A stretch of DNA of 48,538 bases from Phanerochaete sordida (lineage: Eukaryota > Basidiomycota > Agaricomycetes > Polyporales > Phanerochaetaceae): the NCBI GenBank assembly GCA_019973155.2, contig BPQB01000134.1:1-48538 (forward strand), written 5' to 3'. How positions within the stretch are numbered: the first letter of the stretch is position 1; each line of letters starts with the position of its first letter. A program made the position numbers and the translations under genes. Shown here piece after piece: positions 9,015-21,156 of the stretch. Below the pieces are notes generated by a model. The model was not told where the DNA came from and made no database searches. It worked only from the letters and a program-made list of their open reading frames with translations.

Positions 9015-12000
9015 ACAGATGTATACCTCCATGGTGACTTTCCTAGAATGCCGCGGGCGATCCAAGCCCCTAGCTCGAGTCGGCCTTGGCTAACAGATAA
9101 CGGCTCTATATTTTACTTTGCACCTCGGTACGTCTATCATACCTGACCACGGAGCCCAACTTGTGACACCGTCCTTCTGCAGCTGTTATCGGTGTCCACG
9201 GGTGCACGCCATCCTGTCGATAGACCAAGCTGGCAGCCTCTCGCAGGGACCGAACGACACTCGCATGCACAGCGCCTTGTCCGGGGCGGATTGCAACCGG
9301 CCGCCGCCGCCGCACTGCGTCGCGCTCGTCGCCCATGCTAACCGATACGTGCCGTGGAATGTTAATAATTCATGTCTATTCATAGTGCCCTACGTTCTCA
9401 TGTTGTACTCTTACATGTACGCGATGTTATTCCTGGTCTTCGTCGCGCGACGCCTGCACGTCTTCCTGTACGTGCATCTACGCATCCACTTCCCGTCGTC
9501 GCGCTGACCCTAACCTGCTAGGTTCCGTCCGCGGAGTCCTCGCCGTCACGAACGATGTCTCAGCCGCGAGACTCGCCGCGGGTCTCGTGGTTCTGTCCGC
9601 GGTCGCCAAAGAGCCGCGCTGGGATAACGAGGTCTCCATGCCGTGCGTCAGCAGAACGCGCCGGCGGTGACGGACGCAGTCCTCGACAGGGACTCGCAGG
9701 TGTGTTGCCATGCTCGTCGCGTGGTCCTACGCCTGACGCCCTTTTCGCTTCGCAGCCCAGCCCGATCCGCCGTCGCGTGGGGAGGATCGCCGTTGCCCCT
9801 TCGTTGACAAGCACGAGGGATCGCTGGCGCGTCGCGGTCTCTTCGGAGCCCATGCGGCACCGTTCCGCACGTCGGGGCAGCAGCACGCCGCTGGCGTAGC
9901 CCGCATCGTAGTTATCGGCGGTAGTCTGGCTTTGGCGGTGCGTCGCACGCGCCGCGGGTAAGTCGTGCATCGATGCAGGGCCGTTACGCCGATGGTTTTG
10001 TCCCTCCGCGCTGCTGACGTCGTCCTCACCAGCCCTTGGCTCGCCGCCCGCCCGCCTTCGCAACCCGTCAGGGTCCCACTGACCTTCCCGCCGAAGGACC
10101 GCCAGCAGCTCGCTGGTCGAGGGCAGCAGCCTACTGGCTGCGCTGCTCGGAATGCGTCGGTCAACGACGACGACGGCCCGCCTTCTTCGGTAGGTTGTCG
10201 CATCTTTGGTATCCTGGGGTGTCGCGGCTGATTCTTGTTCGTAGCCAATCTGCGTCGTTCCTCGTCCAAGAGCCGAGCTCGTGACGGAAGCTCGTCGACA
10301 GCCTTCGTGGCTGAGCTGGTCGTTGCAGGAGTCGGAAACCGCGATGGTCCGCGAAGGGCGAGGGTCGAAAGCCAATCCCGACCTTCGTTGGTGCATCGTC
10401 TGGCCTGCGCACCGCCTTCGTACACGTGCCGTGGGTGCGTCACGCACAGACGTAAGGCCTTTTCTCTCGTAAGCGGGCCGTGCTTGCCCCTCTGCGTCGC
10501 TGACGTCGTTCGTTTCAGGTCCTGCGTCGGCGTCGGCCGCCTTCGCGGCCACCTGCAGGTGGGACGCGAGCCGCTGCTCTTCGCCAGCTCTTCATGGCGC
10601 CGCTTCGTCGTCGCACTGCCGTTGAGGTGAGTCTTGCCTTTACTGATGCGAATGTAGGGTCAAGTGAAATATATTAATTCGTTTATATACAGCTCCCAAG
10701 TCAGCTTACCGACGGCATCTCCCCGCATCGCTCGCACTGCCTATACCCCTCTCGCACCCTTCTCGCACCCTCGCGCCAAGCACGTTGGACCCTCGAGACC
10801 TCTTCGGTGCGTTTCCAGCGCCCTTCGTCACTCGATCCTGCTGACAGCGTCCGGTCAATTCTCCTGCGCCGACCTTCAAGAACTGGCTGACTCACCACGA
10901 GCGCAGCCCGCGGCGCAGCGTGCGCAAGCCTACGGCCTCCCGCCACGCTTGGGGCACTTCTTCCTAGCCCGATGTCGTACGTGTTCGCTTCTTCGTAACC
11001 CGCCCGCGCGGCTGACGGCGCGCTCAGTCTTCGCACGTCGTCTCCATTCGTTCGGTATAGGCGATTCTCGCTGGGCCTGATTCGTCCGCGGACGTCGCGG
11101 CTCCTCAGACCGCTTCGCACACGCAGACCCCGCCGCCCACGCTACTCTGCGCTCTTTGGTGGCCCGTTCTGCCGGCCTTCCGCGCGGTTTCGAGGTACGT
11201 TGTTCGGCGCGTTCTGCTGCGTACTGCGCTGCGCTTACGATTCCCGGCAGCGGCGGCTCTGGTGCTTCAGTACCCGGTGCACGGGTCGGCGTCGCCTGGA
11301 CCTCTTCGTCTACGCAGCAAGCAGCCGGCGACTGGTGAGTCGCTGGACACTTCTGCCTTCGCTTCGATTTGATTTCGCCCGCAAACGCTCTGGCCTCTGG
11401 GCTCGCGTTCCGGAAGGACGCGGCGGTCGGCTCGCTGGCGAGCTCGAGGAGAGCGCGTCGCTCTCGCTCTTCCGGTTGGATCGGGCGGCGTAGTTGGACT
11501 CTGGACTGACCGGCGGCGACGGCACAGCCGCAAACGCGGCGGTAGGCCCGTGCGCTGCTCTGTCGTTCTCCGCTCTTTGCCTTGGGAGCGGGCATTTCCA
11601 CTCGGTGCGGTGGTAAATTCCCGCGCTCGCACACGTTCGTTGGCGCAACGCCGCCGCTTGCTAATCGGCTGCCCGCGACATGCACGGCGCGGTCCGGACT
11701 TTCATGCAGGTACGCCGGCGACCTGGGCGGACGTGGCTGAATCCGGGTGCTGCTCCGGCCGTTCAGCGCGCCAGCGACGGCGGCGAGGGTGTTCACGGCA
11801 GCGCAGGTTTGTTCTGAGACTTGCAGCTTGGCGCACGCAAGCTTGGCGCGTGTAGCGCGAGCTCTCAAGATGGAAATGGGGCGCGTCTTCAAGACCGGGC
11901 CCAACGGCGAGGGGGCGAACGGGTCGTTTCGGAAGTCGCGCCGACGAACCACCACAGCGTGGGTAGGCATTCTCGCCTCTCCTGGGCAGCCTCACGAGGC

Positions 12001-13783
12001 TGTAGGCGGCGTTGGACGGAGGCCGCGCACGACATGAGCACGCACGGAGGTCGCTGGGGCGGGTGTTCTCGGGGACGCGCGGGGCCGAAGCTGACGTCTG
12101 TAACGTTGCGAACAGCGATCAGAGCGCGTCAGAGGCTGCAAGAACGCGTTCCACGCACCTCTGGGCATCCACCACGAGCCTATGCTCGCTGTACCTCTCA
12201 CTCCGCGGGCAGGGCAGGCTCTTCGCTTGCAAGCCGCCTGGAGGCCCGTGCACGTCGCCGATTCGCTCCAGGAAAGCGGGAGGGCGCGTCTTGACGCTCT
12301 TACAAGCCGCCTGTGTCGACAACGTGGGCGGGCTGCGGGTGGAGGTGCGGCATCGTTGTGCTCGCCGTCGTGGTCGAGGTCAAGAGAGCGCGTAGCGAGT
12401 GACAGGCGGTAAGCGTCTAACGTCGCGGCAAGTGCCGGCGGAAGCAAAGCGCGAGCAAGACGCGTCGACGTTCCTCTGCCACGGCCGACTCCAAGGGCGA
12501 ATATTAATATTCATGCCGCGAATGCAGCAGCCAGCGCGTAACTCGACGACACACTGCACCAGCCCGGCGTTGGCGCGCAGGACGCGTGCTCGAGGGCGCC
12601 GGCGACGACGGCTCGCGAGACCGCGAGGACCGTGCAGGGGGACGGTGAGCAGCGGGACGCTACAAGAAAAATGAAAAACAACCAGGGGTGAGGTGTCGAA
12701 GAAAAATATCGCCATGGGCGCGCGGCTGAGCACGGGATGGCTCGCTGCCTTCGCGCGTCGTCGCATTGACACCGGCGGCGCCGGGTCGCCCTGCGGCAAC
12801 GCGGGACCAGCGTGCTCGCAGCGCTGGCTTGGTAAGTCTATCGCGCCATCGTACTCGTCGTCGATATTGTCACCTCCTGCTGGGTGGCCAACGATGACAC
12901 CCCGTGACCAAAAGCGCGGCGATACCGCTTGCCCCGCCTACGACGCTGAGCCATGGTACATATTGCCATCGCCGTGGTGAGTTTGTTTCTGCCTAATCAC
13001 TCTGTATACGTGGGGTCATGGTAATATATTGATTACTTGTTTACAGCGGTCCCAACGGCTTACTAAAGCGGCCGCCGCTCCCGCTGTTCTGACGGCCCTC
13101 TTCCGTAGGTTCCCTCTCCGCCCCTGCGCTCATTTGCACGCTACTGACAGCGTACGGTTAGCATCCCCACATCAGCCGATAACAACGTAGACTGCTCACC
13201 AAGTCCTCCGGGCGCCGCGGTGCCACGACTGGCGGTAGGTTCGCGCGATCATGGCACATGCCACGGTCCTGCGTTCCCAGGCTTCCGAATCGCCATGCGG
13301 TACGTGCTCGCCGCCTCTAGATAGCGGCTGCGTCGTGCTGACGGTCGTCGCCTGGCTTTTGTCAGGGCGGCGTGTTCGACGGCTCAAGTCGCTCGTCGCT
13401 CGTCCACAACCCCGCGGATCTCGGATGGCACTGGCGGGCAGCGCGCTGCCCAGTGCTCGCAGCTTCAGGCGGTCCGTCGTCGCTCTGCGTCGTTGTGCGG
13501 TCGACTCACATCCCAGCGAGTAGCTGCAGCGTAGCGCGACGGTTTGCGGCCGTTCGAACCGCTGCACAGACCCCGCGGCCTCCGTCCTCGGTACGTTGCC
13601 CATACCATCTCGTTTGGCGGTGCGTCGGACGTCGAGCAGCGTGAGACTCCGAAAAAAGAAGCCGCAAAGATGCGCTCCAGCGACGAATTGCTACAGATAG
13701 ATGGACCAGTGCAGAGGCCGGGCACGCTGGCGGCCCTGCTGGGAAGCGGCTGCCGTGCGCGTGCGCGCGGCCGGCGTACATAG
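9015..13783. other. GC-rich block of repeated intron-like modules, no conserved gene seen
   Basis: Plus-strand intron-like stretches continue (for example 9701-9756, 9956-10039, 10191-10245, 10471-10520, 10629-10691 and 12977-13046). The introns at 10629 and 12977 and their downstream exons resemble each other, so modules recur about 2.35 kb apart. Long open frames exist on both strands, the longest on the minus strand at 9560-10552, but they are compositional and match no family I know. Some joined plus-strand segments (10040-10190, 10246-10432, 10521-10628) stay in one frame, so a fast-evolving gene cannot be excluded. Confidence 0.35.
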
Positions 13784-14333
13784 CTACGCCGCGAGCAGCA
13801 GCGAGGGGTCGCCGTCGAGCATGAGCGTCTTGATCAGCGGGGTGCGCCCGCCCTGCTTCGCGACGCTGCGCAGACGGTCAGCGCGGACACACACACGCAG
13901 CGCAGCGCAGGCGACGCACCAGGCCTCGAGCGTGAGGACATGCGCCTCGGCCGCCTCGGGCGGCGTGAGCAGCATCTTCACGCCCATCTCGGGCTGGCGG
14001 GGGTCAGCGCGCGCGCGGGGCGGGGGCAGCGGGGGGCGCACGCACGTGGAAGCCGTCGATGCGGCGGTGGAGGCTCTCGCAGTCCGCGTACGCACAGCGC
14101 GCGGGGCGCCACGCGGCCTGGAGCGCGAGGAGCGCGCGCATGAGCTCGTCGCGGTCGACCTCGCGCCCGCCGACGAGCCCGCGCGCGTGGCGGACAAACA
14201 CGCGGTTGAAGACGGCCGCGAACGCGTCGGCGTCGGCGGGCGGCGCGCCGTGCGGCGGCGGCCCCGCGTGCGGCGCGGACAGGAGCGCGGTGAGCGCGTT
14301 GGCGAGCCACTGCGATGGGGCGCTGAGCGACAT
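13784..14333 (-). CDS. Small conserved-looking protein, paralog of the gene at 20445
   Basis: Two exons, 14046-14333 and 13784-13993, separated by a 52-nt intron, give 165 residues. The start follows a CTATAAG box by about 70 nt. An N-terminal helix (SQWLANALTALL) is followed by an F-x3-F-x-x-x-F...ARGLV-G-x-x-VDRDEL stretch and a long helix (ALLALQ), and the protein ends in LMLDGDPSLL. The gene at 20445-21017 shares all of these and has its first intron at the equivalent place. I do not know the family; the size and pattern would fit a compact alpha+beta fold (SnoaL/NTF2-like is a guess). No signal peptide or membrane segment is seen. Confidence 0.8.
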
Positions 14334-14959
14334 GCTGGCGGGCGAGGGCGGGTGCGAAGGTCTGGCGTAGGCGGAGCGTCCGGCTGGCGTGGGCGAGGGC
14401 TGTCTTATAGTCTGCTGCAAGCGTGCGCTGCGCTGGATGGGGACACTGTGCGACTACTAGACTAGCCATTCGCGTTGCCCGGACGTGCAGCAGTCGGCGC
14501 AAGGCATATTCCCTTCTCCGGGTGCGCTGGGGGACGGTTCGCTGGCTGGAGCAGGCCGGCTGGGCTGTAGAGTGCACTGGCCCGCGGCCCAGATGTTGGC
14601 CAGAGCCAACGATGCGGACGCTCCTTCGGGAACGTGATCGGGATCCGCCTTCGAGACGCTCCCACGCTTACAGCGGATGCACAGCGCCCGTTGCGTTTTC
14701 ATTTTCTGGTTTCAGTTGCTCAGGGTACCGCAGCCCTGTGTGCTCGAAGGATCCCTGTCAATGTCTCCGAAGCCTTGTCAGATGACGCACGTTGCAACCT
14801 TGTCTTCATGAATCCATCGCGGCCGGTGTGCGCAGATAGCGTCGGGGACTTTCCATGACGAATTGCAAAACAAGGGATGCTATATTACAGACACGAGTAC
14901 ACCAATAGATAGGAATGCGATAGCAGACAGCGCGAGAACGTCCCATCCAAACTTCCAGC
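14334..14959. other. Intergenic stretch between the small protein and the fumarate reductase
   Basis: It holds the promoter of the minus-strand small gene (CTATAAG at 14404-14410) and the 3' flank of the fumarate reductase. No other gene is seen. Confidence 0.5.
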
Positions 14960-17512
14960 CTACTTCTTCAGCGTGCCGATGACAGCGTCAGGGGCGTATC
15001 GCGGAATCACCTGCCAGCCAGAGTCAACATCACGGCCAGACGTCAAGCACAAGGGGCACGCGTACCTTGGGGTCGTGCAGCATGTTGAACTCCTCCGTCG
15101 CATCGCGGCCCGCGTACAGCAGGATCGCCTTCTCGCCGCCGGGGTGGTCCGGCAGGAAGTGCGTGACGTCGAGCACCTGCTCGCCGACGATCACCCAGCA
15201 GTCGTCCTTCTTGTTGTGCTTCGCGACGTCCTCCTTGCTGAACGACTTTGCGCCGCCCTTCGCGGCTGGTGCGCTGCTCTGCGCGGGCGCGCTCGACGTT
15301 GCCGCCGCGGGCTTCGCCTCACCGCCGACGTGCCCTGCGATCGCGCCGAGGCGGCCGCCGGCCGACGCTGCGACGGGACCGAGGCGCTGCAGGAGGTACG
15401 ACGCGGCAGAGTCGCCTGAGACGCGCCCGAAGACGACGCAGCCGAGGAGCGACGAGCCGCCGAGACGGTTGGCGCCGTGCACACCGCCCGCGACCTCGCC
15501 GGCCGCGAAGAGGCCCGGGATCGGCTTGCCGTCCTTGCCGACGACGCGCGACTCCTGGTCGATCTCGAGGCCGCCCATGGTGTAGTGCAGCACTGGCGTC
15601 ATGATCGCGACGTTGAAGATGTCGTTCATCGACCACTCGCCGGACGCGAAGAACTTCTTGCCGAAGGGATCCTTCTTCGCCCGGACCACCTGGTTGTAGT
15701 CGTCGAAGGTCTTCTTGAGCTGCGCGGCCGGGATGCCCATCTCCTTCGCCAGCGCCTCGCCGTTCTCGAAGCGCTTCATCAGCCCACGGCCGACGTAGTG
15801 CTTGCAGTGCCACTCAATCTCCTTCGACGCCTGTCCGTTGAGCACCAGGCGGATGGGGTACTAGGCTTCGGAGTTAGTGCATGAATACAGTAGCGGGGGT
15901 AGAGCGTAGCGCACCTTGCCGTTCTCCCACATCTTTCCGGTGACATAGTCACGGTGCTGGAGCTCATCGACGAACCGCTGACCCTGGTTGTCGAGCAGCA
16001 GACCGCCGACGCCACGGAGCGCCTCCGCTGCCAAGAACTTGACCTTGGCGTCGGGCTCGTTAGGGTCGACAAGGCCGGTGGGGTGGACCTGGACCTTCTC
16101 GAGATCGATGGCGGACGCGCCGATCTCAAGCGCGAGCTTCTGGCCGTCACCGGTGCAGTGGTCGCCGTTCGTGGTCGGGAGGTCGTAGTACTCGGGGCGG
16201 TACTTCTTCAGCAGCGAGTCCTGCGTGAAGTCCGCTGCGTAGCCACCGGTGGCGAGGATGACGGGGCCGTACACGGTCTCGGTCTTGCCGTTGTGGACGT
16301 ACTCGACGCCGACGACGGCGCCTGATTCGTCCTTGATAAGCTTCGTGACGCGGGCCTTCTTCTTGATCGTGACGCGGTCAGGGATCTCGGTCGCGAGGTC
16401 CTCGAGGCGCTCCATCTGGGCGTAGGTGATGACCATGCCGGGGAACTGCGCGCCACCACGGTGTGTCCGCGGCTGGGAGTGGCCGCCGAGGCGGGCGACC
16501 TTTGAGAGGTCGAGGCCGAAGCGCGACTGGAGCCAGTTGACGGCGTCGCCAGAGCGGCCAGTGAGGACGCGGATGAGGTCATCGCGAGCGAGCTCACGCG
16601 CCTAGAAAATAAGGAGGTCAGCTCACATGCCCGAACGCGAACGACCAATAAAAGAAAGAAGCATGGGTGCGCGGGCGAGCGGGAGACCGTCCACGTTACG
16701 CGAAGGCAGGATGCAGGCTCGGCGTTCCGTGCTTTGGGATGCCGAGGGCGGAACGCCACGAAGGGCGTCGCCATCAGCGGAACCTCCGGCGGCCGTCCGG
16801 AACAGGCGCCAGCGGGAATGACGAGGTTTGCCAACAAAGCGCGGTGCTGGTGGGTGGACAGCTGCGCCAGCGAAACCCTGCAACCCGTGCCCCAGACACA
16901 TGTCGATGACATGGCGTCGTGGAGGAGAGACGAGGAGGGCCGCAGCGGCAGGTGGCGGTGGGTGTTCGTCGGGATAGCCATTCCGTGCAGAGACAGTTGG
17001 CGATGGCGTAGAGCGCAAAGCCTTCTGACGGAACACGAAGCGAGCTCCTGGGCACCGGCAGCGCATACACGAGGTATTCGGCTTGCGTTGATGCGAGGGG
17101 AGCGAGACGCGACCGCGCTGAGCTTGCCCGCTGTGCCATGTTCGATTCGCAACCACACCTTCCGCAGGGAGCCCCTGTGCCCCTCACGCCCGTGCCCTGT
17201 AGCCAGCGAAGGAAAGGCGCAGAGCGCAGACTCACCGACCGCTTGGTGTCCTCGAAGAAGAGCTTGGCATTATCCGGGATGTTGAGCTCCTGTTGGGGCT
17301 GGGTGCCGGCGCCGTTGATGCCAGACGTCGCCTTGGTGGAGTTTCCACCCATGAACCTGCATACAACCAGCCCGTCAGCACAAATCCCCTGCGCAGAAGC
17401 TGAGGACATACGGCTGCTTGTCGAGGAGGAGGACGTTCGCGCCGCGCTCGAGCAGAGTGTGGGCAGCGGAGAGGCCCGCGAGGCCGCCGCCGACGACAAT
17501 AACCTGTGCCAT
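14960..17512 (-). CDS. FAD-dependent fumarate reductase fused to cytochrome b5
   Basis: Five exons (17412-17512, 17236-17356, 15915-16601, 15066-15860, 14960-15010) join in frame to 584 residues. The protein starts directly with the FAD-binding dinucleotide fold ([14 protein letters not shown]). It has the SGINGAGT segment, the [10 protein letters not shown] stretch, the HPTG substrate motif near residue 247 and [13 protein letters not shown]. The last 76 residues are a cytochrome b5 domain with the heme motif HPGG (542-545) and a second His near 565. Family knowledge: Osm1/Frd1-type enzymes reduce fumarate to succinate with reduced flavin to reoxidise cofactors, and a C-terminal b5 domain is common in filamentous fungi. 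No signal or presequence is seen, so a cytosolic enzyme is likely. Intron 2 is unusually long (634 nt). Confidence 0.93.
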
Positions 17513-18103
17513 TTTTGTGTGTGTGGAGGGTGGTGGGCGTGCGCGGAGGCAGGGGGTGACGGCGGACGGGGCGAGCGCAGGCGAGCTCTTATAGTGCCTG
17601 TGCCAATCACGGGGGCATCATTACCGACCGGGGGCGCGCCGGCATGTGATTCCCGCGCTCCCAACCCGCTCTGCGCCCAACGCGCGCGTATCCCCGCACC
17701 CCGCCCGTTTTGGGAGGCCTCTGTCGCAGCTGTTTGTGCCCTCGCCTGTGCCCGTGTGCCGGGCTCGCACGCCCGCGTGCTACGTTGAGCAACGGCGACG
17801 CAGCGCCAGACGAGCTCGTTCTTTTCACCATCGCACAACCGTGGGTAGCAAGGCAGGGAACGCAGGGGACACCTATGGACCGACGGAATGCCATGTTCGT
17901 TCGCACCGGGGGGCAATGAAACACACAGCGCTCTCGGCCGCACCTCCAAAGGACAACCAAAGGATCAGGAACGGCACTCTACAAATTCGTGTACTGCATT
18001 CGCCCGCGAGATCCGCGCTCTACAAATCGCTCTACAAATTCGCGCGCGGCACGCCATATGCGGCCATCACGGCTACGGCAGCATCCCCTCACCCTTCCCA
18101 GTC
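17513..18103. promoter_or_regulatory. Fumarate reductase promoter region
   Basis: On the minus strand a CTATAAG box (17588-17594) stands about 80 nt upstream of the start codon. The rest is the gap to the stop of the upstream kinase gene and holds no other gene that I can see. Confidence 0.55.
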
Positions 18104-19321
18104 CTAGCTCTCCGGGCCCTCCTGCACCGCCTGCACGAGCCGCGCACAGACGGTGTCGACGGTCGCGCCCATGCTGCGCTCGAGGCCCTCGACGAGCACG
18201 AGCCCGGGCACGGCGTCCGTGGGGCGCCCGTGCTCGACGTCGCCGCCGAGCATGCGCGCGTGCGCGCGCACGTACGCGGGCCACACGATCTGCTCCCAGT
18301 ACGCCGGCGGGTCCTGCCAGAGCGCGCCCTCTGGGTCGGATTGCACTCCGGGCGGCAAGGTGCAGGCAGGCGCGGGCGGGGCACGGGCGAGCGCGACGGA
18401 GATAGAGGGCGGAAAGGCGTCAGCGTGGTTCGGTGCGCGGAGGGGTGGGACGCAGCGGCGGGCCTGCGGAGCGGCGGACGAAGCAGGGCGCGGTTCTTAC
18501 CTGCAGTGTGGTACCCGTGGCGTTCGTGTCGGCGCTGCTTGAGCACGTCGTGCGGGACCCGGAGGAAAACACGGACGTCGAGCGAGTCTATGACTTCCTG
18601 TTGCCATAGATGCGGGCTCAGTCGTTTTCGCGTCTGTACCGGGGTGCCGGCGCACCTGATTCCAGTACAGCAGGAAGCCGTCGACGAACACCCAGGTGAG
18701 GATCTCGCCCTTCTTCTTGTGCTCGTCCTCGATGCGCTGGAAGGTTTCTCGCCACTGGGCGACGGTCGCGTCCTCGACGGGCACGTCCTTCTGCTTGTTC
18801 AGGTGATCGTGCGAGTAGTGTTCCGGGGGTATTATACCTGTACGCTTGATCTGCCGAGGCCCTCGTAAGGTTCTGTCTGTAGTACCTCCAGGCAGAGCCG
18901 ACGCACTTCTCTGAGAGCCTGCACCATCCGGGGCCAGTCTATCGCCCCCTCAGGCGCGTCCCAGTCCTGCACGCCGTGCTCCGGGTGCACGGGTATCAGT
19001 TCTTGCGGCTGCATGCGGTGAGTGTCCACACCACGCCCAGCTGCTGGCCGCGTACCGGCGCAAAGTCCTGGCGCAGAGCGGTGGTCAGGGCGGGCGCCGA
19101 GCGTCAGAACCGAGCGCGACGCACGTCCTGGTGCAGAATGACACTGTGCGGCACGATGTTACGCAGGTGCTTCGCGAGCGTCGTCTTCCCCGAGCACGTC
19201 GCGCCGCTGCGGCGATGTTAGAGCACAGACGCAAGCCCAGGCGGCGCGCGACGCACCCGATTCCCACCAAGACGACGCGCCGCTTTCCCTCGCCCGACGG
19301 TTCCCCATGCGTGTCCTGCAT
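18104..19321 (-). CDS. NRK1: Nicotinamide riboside kinase
   Basis: Seven exons (19257-19321, 19125-19206, 19056-19067, 18838-19008, 18656-18790, 18501-18597, 18104-18330) give 262 residues. It has a Walker A loop (GATCSGKTT), the QDDF segment assembled across two introns, an NVQDWDxPEA-like stretch (HGVQDWDAPEG), WVFVDGFLLYWN, RVPHDVLKQRR and GYHT...WQDPP-x-YW. All match fungal and animal NRK1, which phosphorylates nicotinamide riboside to NMN in NAD salvage. Exon 3 is only 12 nt, and without it the acidic QDDF motif would be broken. Exon 5 could start at 18790 or 18793. The neighbouring FAD/b5 fumarate reductase may share the redox theme, but that is only proximity. Confidence 0.9.
19056..19067 (-). 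other. 12-nt microexon of the NRK gene
   Basis: The exon encodes Asp-Phe-Ala-Pro between two GT-AG introns (57 and 47 nt). It restores QDDFAP, the counterpart of the conserved QDDF in NRK proteins. Confidence 0.75.
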
Positions 19322-20444
19322 CCCGGCTCTCTAGCGTGTAGTGGTATCGCGGATAGTGAAAGTTGTGTAGCCCCGGCAGAGGGCTCGCGTCGTCCCAGTG
19401 ACTCGAGGAAACGAAGCGAAGCCCGGCCCCTCGGATCGTGCGTCGCTCGCAGCCGCCGGATCAGGCGCACGCGCGTGCGCCCGCATTAGGCAGGTGTCGT
19501 CGCTCGCCCTCCCACACGACCCAGGCTGACGCGAGCAGCCCGGGCTGCGCGCGTCGCCGTCGTTCCGTGCCCGAGTCTTCGACGTCTGTGGTATTTCTGT
19601 GTGTGAGTTAGGAGCATGCAATGTCGGCCGACGGCTGGCAACGGCTGGCGCGGTGGGAATGCCATGGCTCGCGGAGCTTCTCTGACGGCTATCACGGACT
19701 GACTGGCGTGCCTCTGTGTGCTCCCCCATTAGCCATTGCTGTGATGATCTTGGACCACGGGAAGCGTGCGAGCAATGCATATACCCACTTCAATGCGTGA
19801 GAGGGGGGGAGGCAATTTGCAGCTTTGGATGAGGTGAGGCCAAGTGGGAAAAATGGGCGGAGTCTCTTCGTCAAGATTTCTTCGTACATGAATGGATACT
19901 AGCATTGGTTTGTGCCATAAATATTGCCATCCCTGTCTCTGATTCGATGTGTGTTCGCCTTTTCCAGCTTCGACTGGTGGCGTAGGCGCCAAAACTCAGA
20001 CCCACGGAGCCGCTCGGGAAATCGCGCTTGGCTCGCACGAACACCGTCCAATGCGTCCATAAGCAGTCCAAGCGCGCGCCGTCATTCACTCTGCGCAGGG
20101 CCGAGGCAGAACTCAAGGAGCCGCCTCGGTGCTGCGGAGTGGCTGGAGGGACCCTGGGAGACGAGACCCGAGCTTGACCGCTCTGGCGCATCACATGGCC
20201 TTCCACGTTCGGCCGCAATAGAGAACCGCGATAGACTTTGTGGCGTAGGTTCGCTCGAGGCAGGGCTCGCTGGGCCAACGTGACACGCTCCTGAGCCTCC
20301 GTGTGTTACAGCGTAGGGCAGGTCCCGCACCCTCCCTGCTGCACCCGAGACGCATAAAGCACCCCTCGCGCACAGCCACCAACCACGACCAGCAACCACT
20401 CCAACTTTCAGTTTACGACCACACACCCAAACCTCACCCACACC
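19322..20444. other. Intergenic, divergent promoters of the kinase and the small protein
   Basis: No gene is supported. The plus-strand side contains a CATAAAG box (20353-20359) about 90 nt before the ATG at 20445, with a CT/CA-rich leader. Confidence 0.5.
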
Positions 20445-21017
20445 ATGACCCCCACGCACCCCGCGCCCGGCCACGAATCCGAGTGGCTCGCACACGCGCT
20501 CGCGCAGCTGCTCGCCGCGCCGCACATCAGCGTCGACGAGGGCCCGGACGAGGGCGCGGCGAGCGTCGACGTGTTCACGAGCCGCTTCGACGAGCTCTTC
20601 GTGCCCGAGGCGCGCGGGATCGTCTGCGGGCACGCCGTCGACCGCGCCGCGCTCAAGCGCACGCTCGCGGGCCTCCAGCGCCGCTGGGACGCTGCCGAGG
20701 GCGCGTGCGTCGGCTGCGCGGCGCACCCCGCGGGCGTGCCCGAATTTAACGTATGTGCTCGCTTGTTGGTGTTGGGAGTGGCAGGCTGACGGGGGTGCAG
20801 CCGACGATGGCGGCGAAGGTCGAGTTCACGCCGTTGTACTTGTATCCGAGGACGAAGGAGACTATCATGGCTGAAGCGAGGTAAGCCCGCTTGGCGCATG
20901 TGCATGACGCGACAAGATCCCGACAGCTCTCGCAGCGGAGAGGAAATTGAAGGCGTCGAACGCATCGATTGTCTGATGCTCGAGGGCGACGAATACCTCT
21001 TCCGCCCTGAGGCGTAG
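20445..21017 (+). CDS. Small conserved-looking protein, paralog of the gene at 13784
   Basis: Exons 20445-20750, 20801-20880 and 20927-21017 give 158 residues. N-terminally it reads ESEWLAHALAQLLAAPH, then F-x3-F-x-x-LF-x-x-ARGIV-G-x-x-VDRAAL, then a helix with LQRRWD, and it ends in LMLEGDEYLFRPEA. Each of these has a counterpart in the 165-residue protein at 13784-14333, and intron 1 sits at the same place (before P-x-M-x-x-K). It has one extra intron. Function unknown. The gene converges on the PAXX-like gene with only 139 bp between the stop codons. Confidence 0.82.
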
Positions 21018-21156
21018 CTATCTCCTTGAAGGCGATATCCGGAATATTTAAGGCTAAGGAGGGTCATTGCAGCATCATATTGTACAGTAGCAATATCCAA
21101 AACACCATGTACCAACAGAAGTTCCAAATGTAATTCTCTCGTGTGTGAGCCATGGC

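Noticed and set aside
9560..10552. 330-codon open frame on the minus strand
   Set aside because: Composition-driven, no recognisable domain, and intron signals in the area lie on the opposite strand.
17138..17788. 216-codon plus-strand frame over the fumarate reductase start
   Set aside because: It overlaps exons of the clearly conserved enzyme on the other strand.
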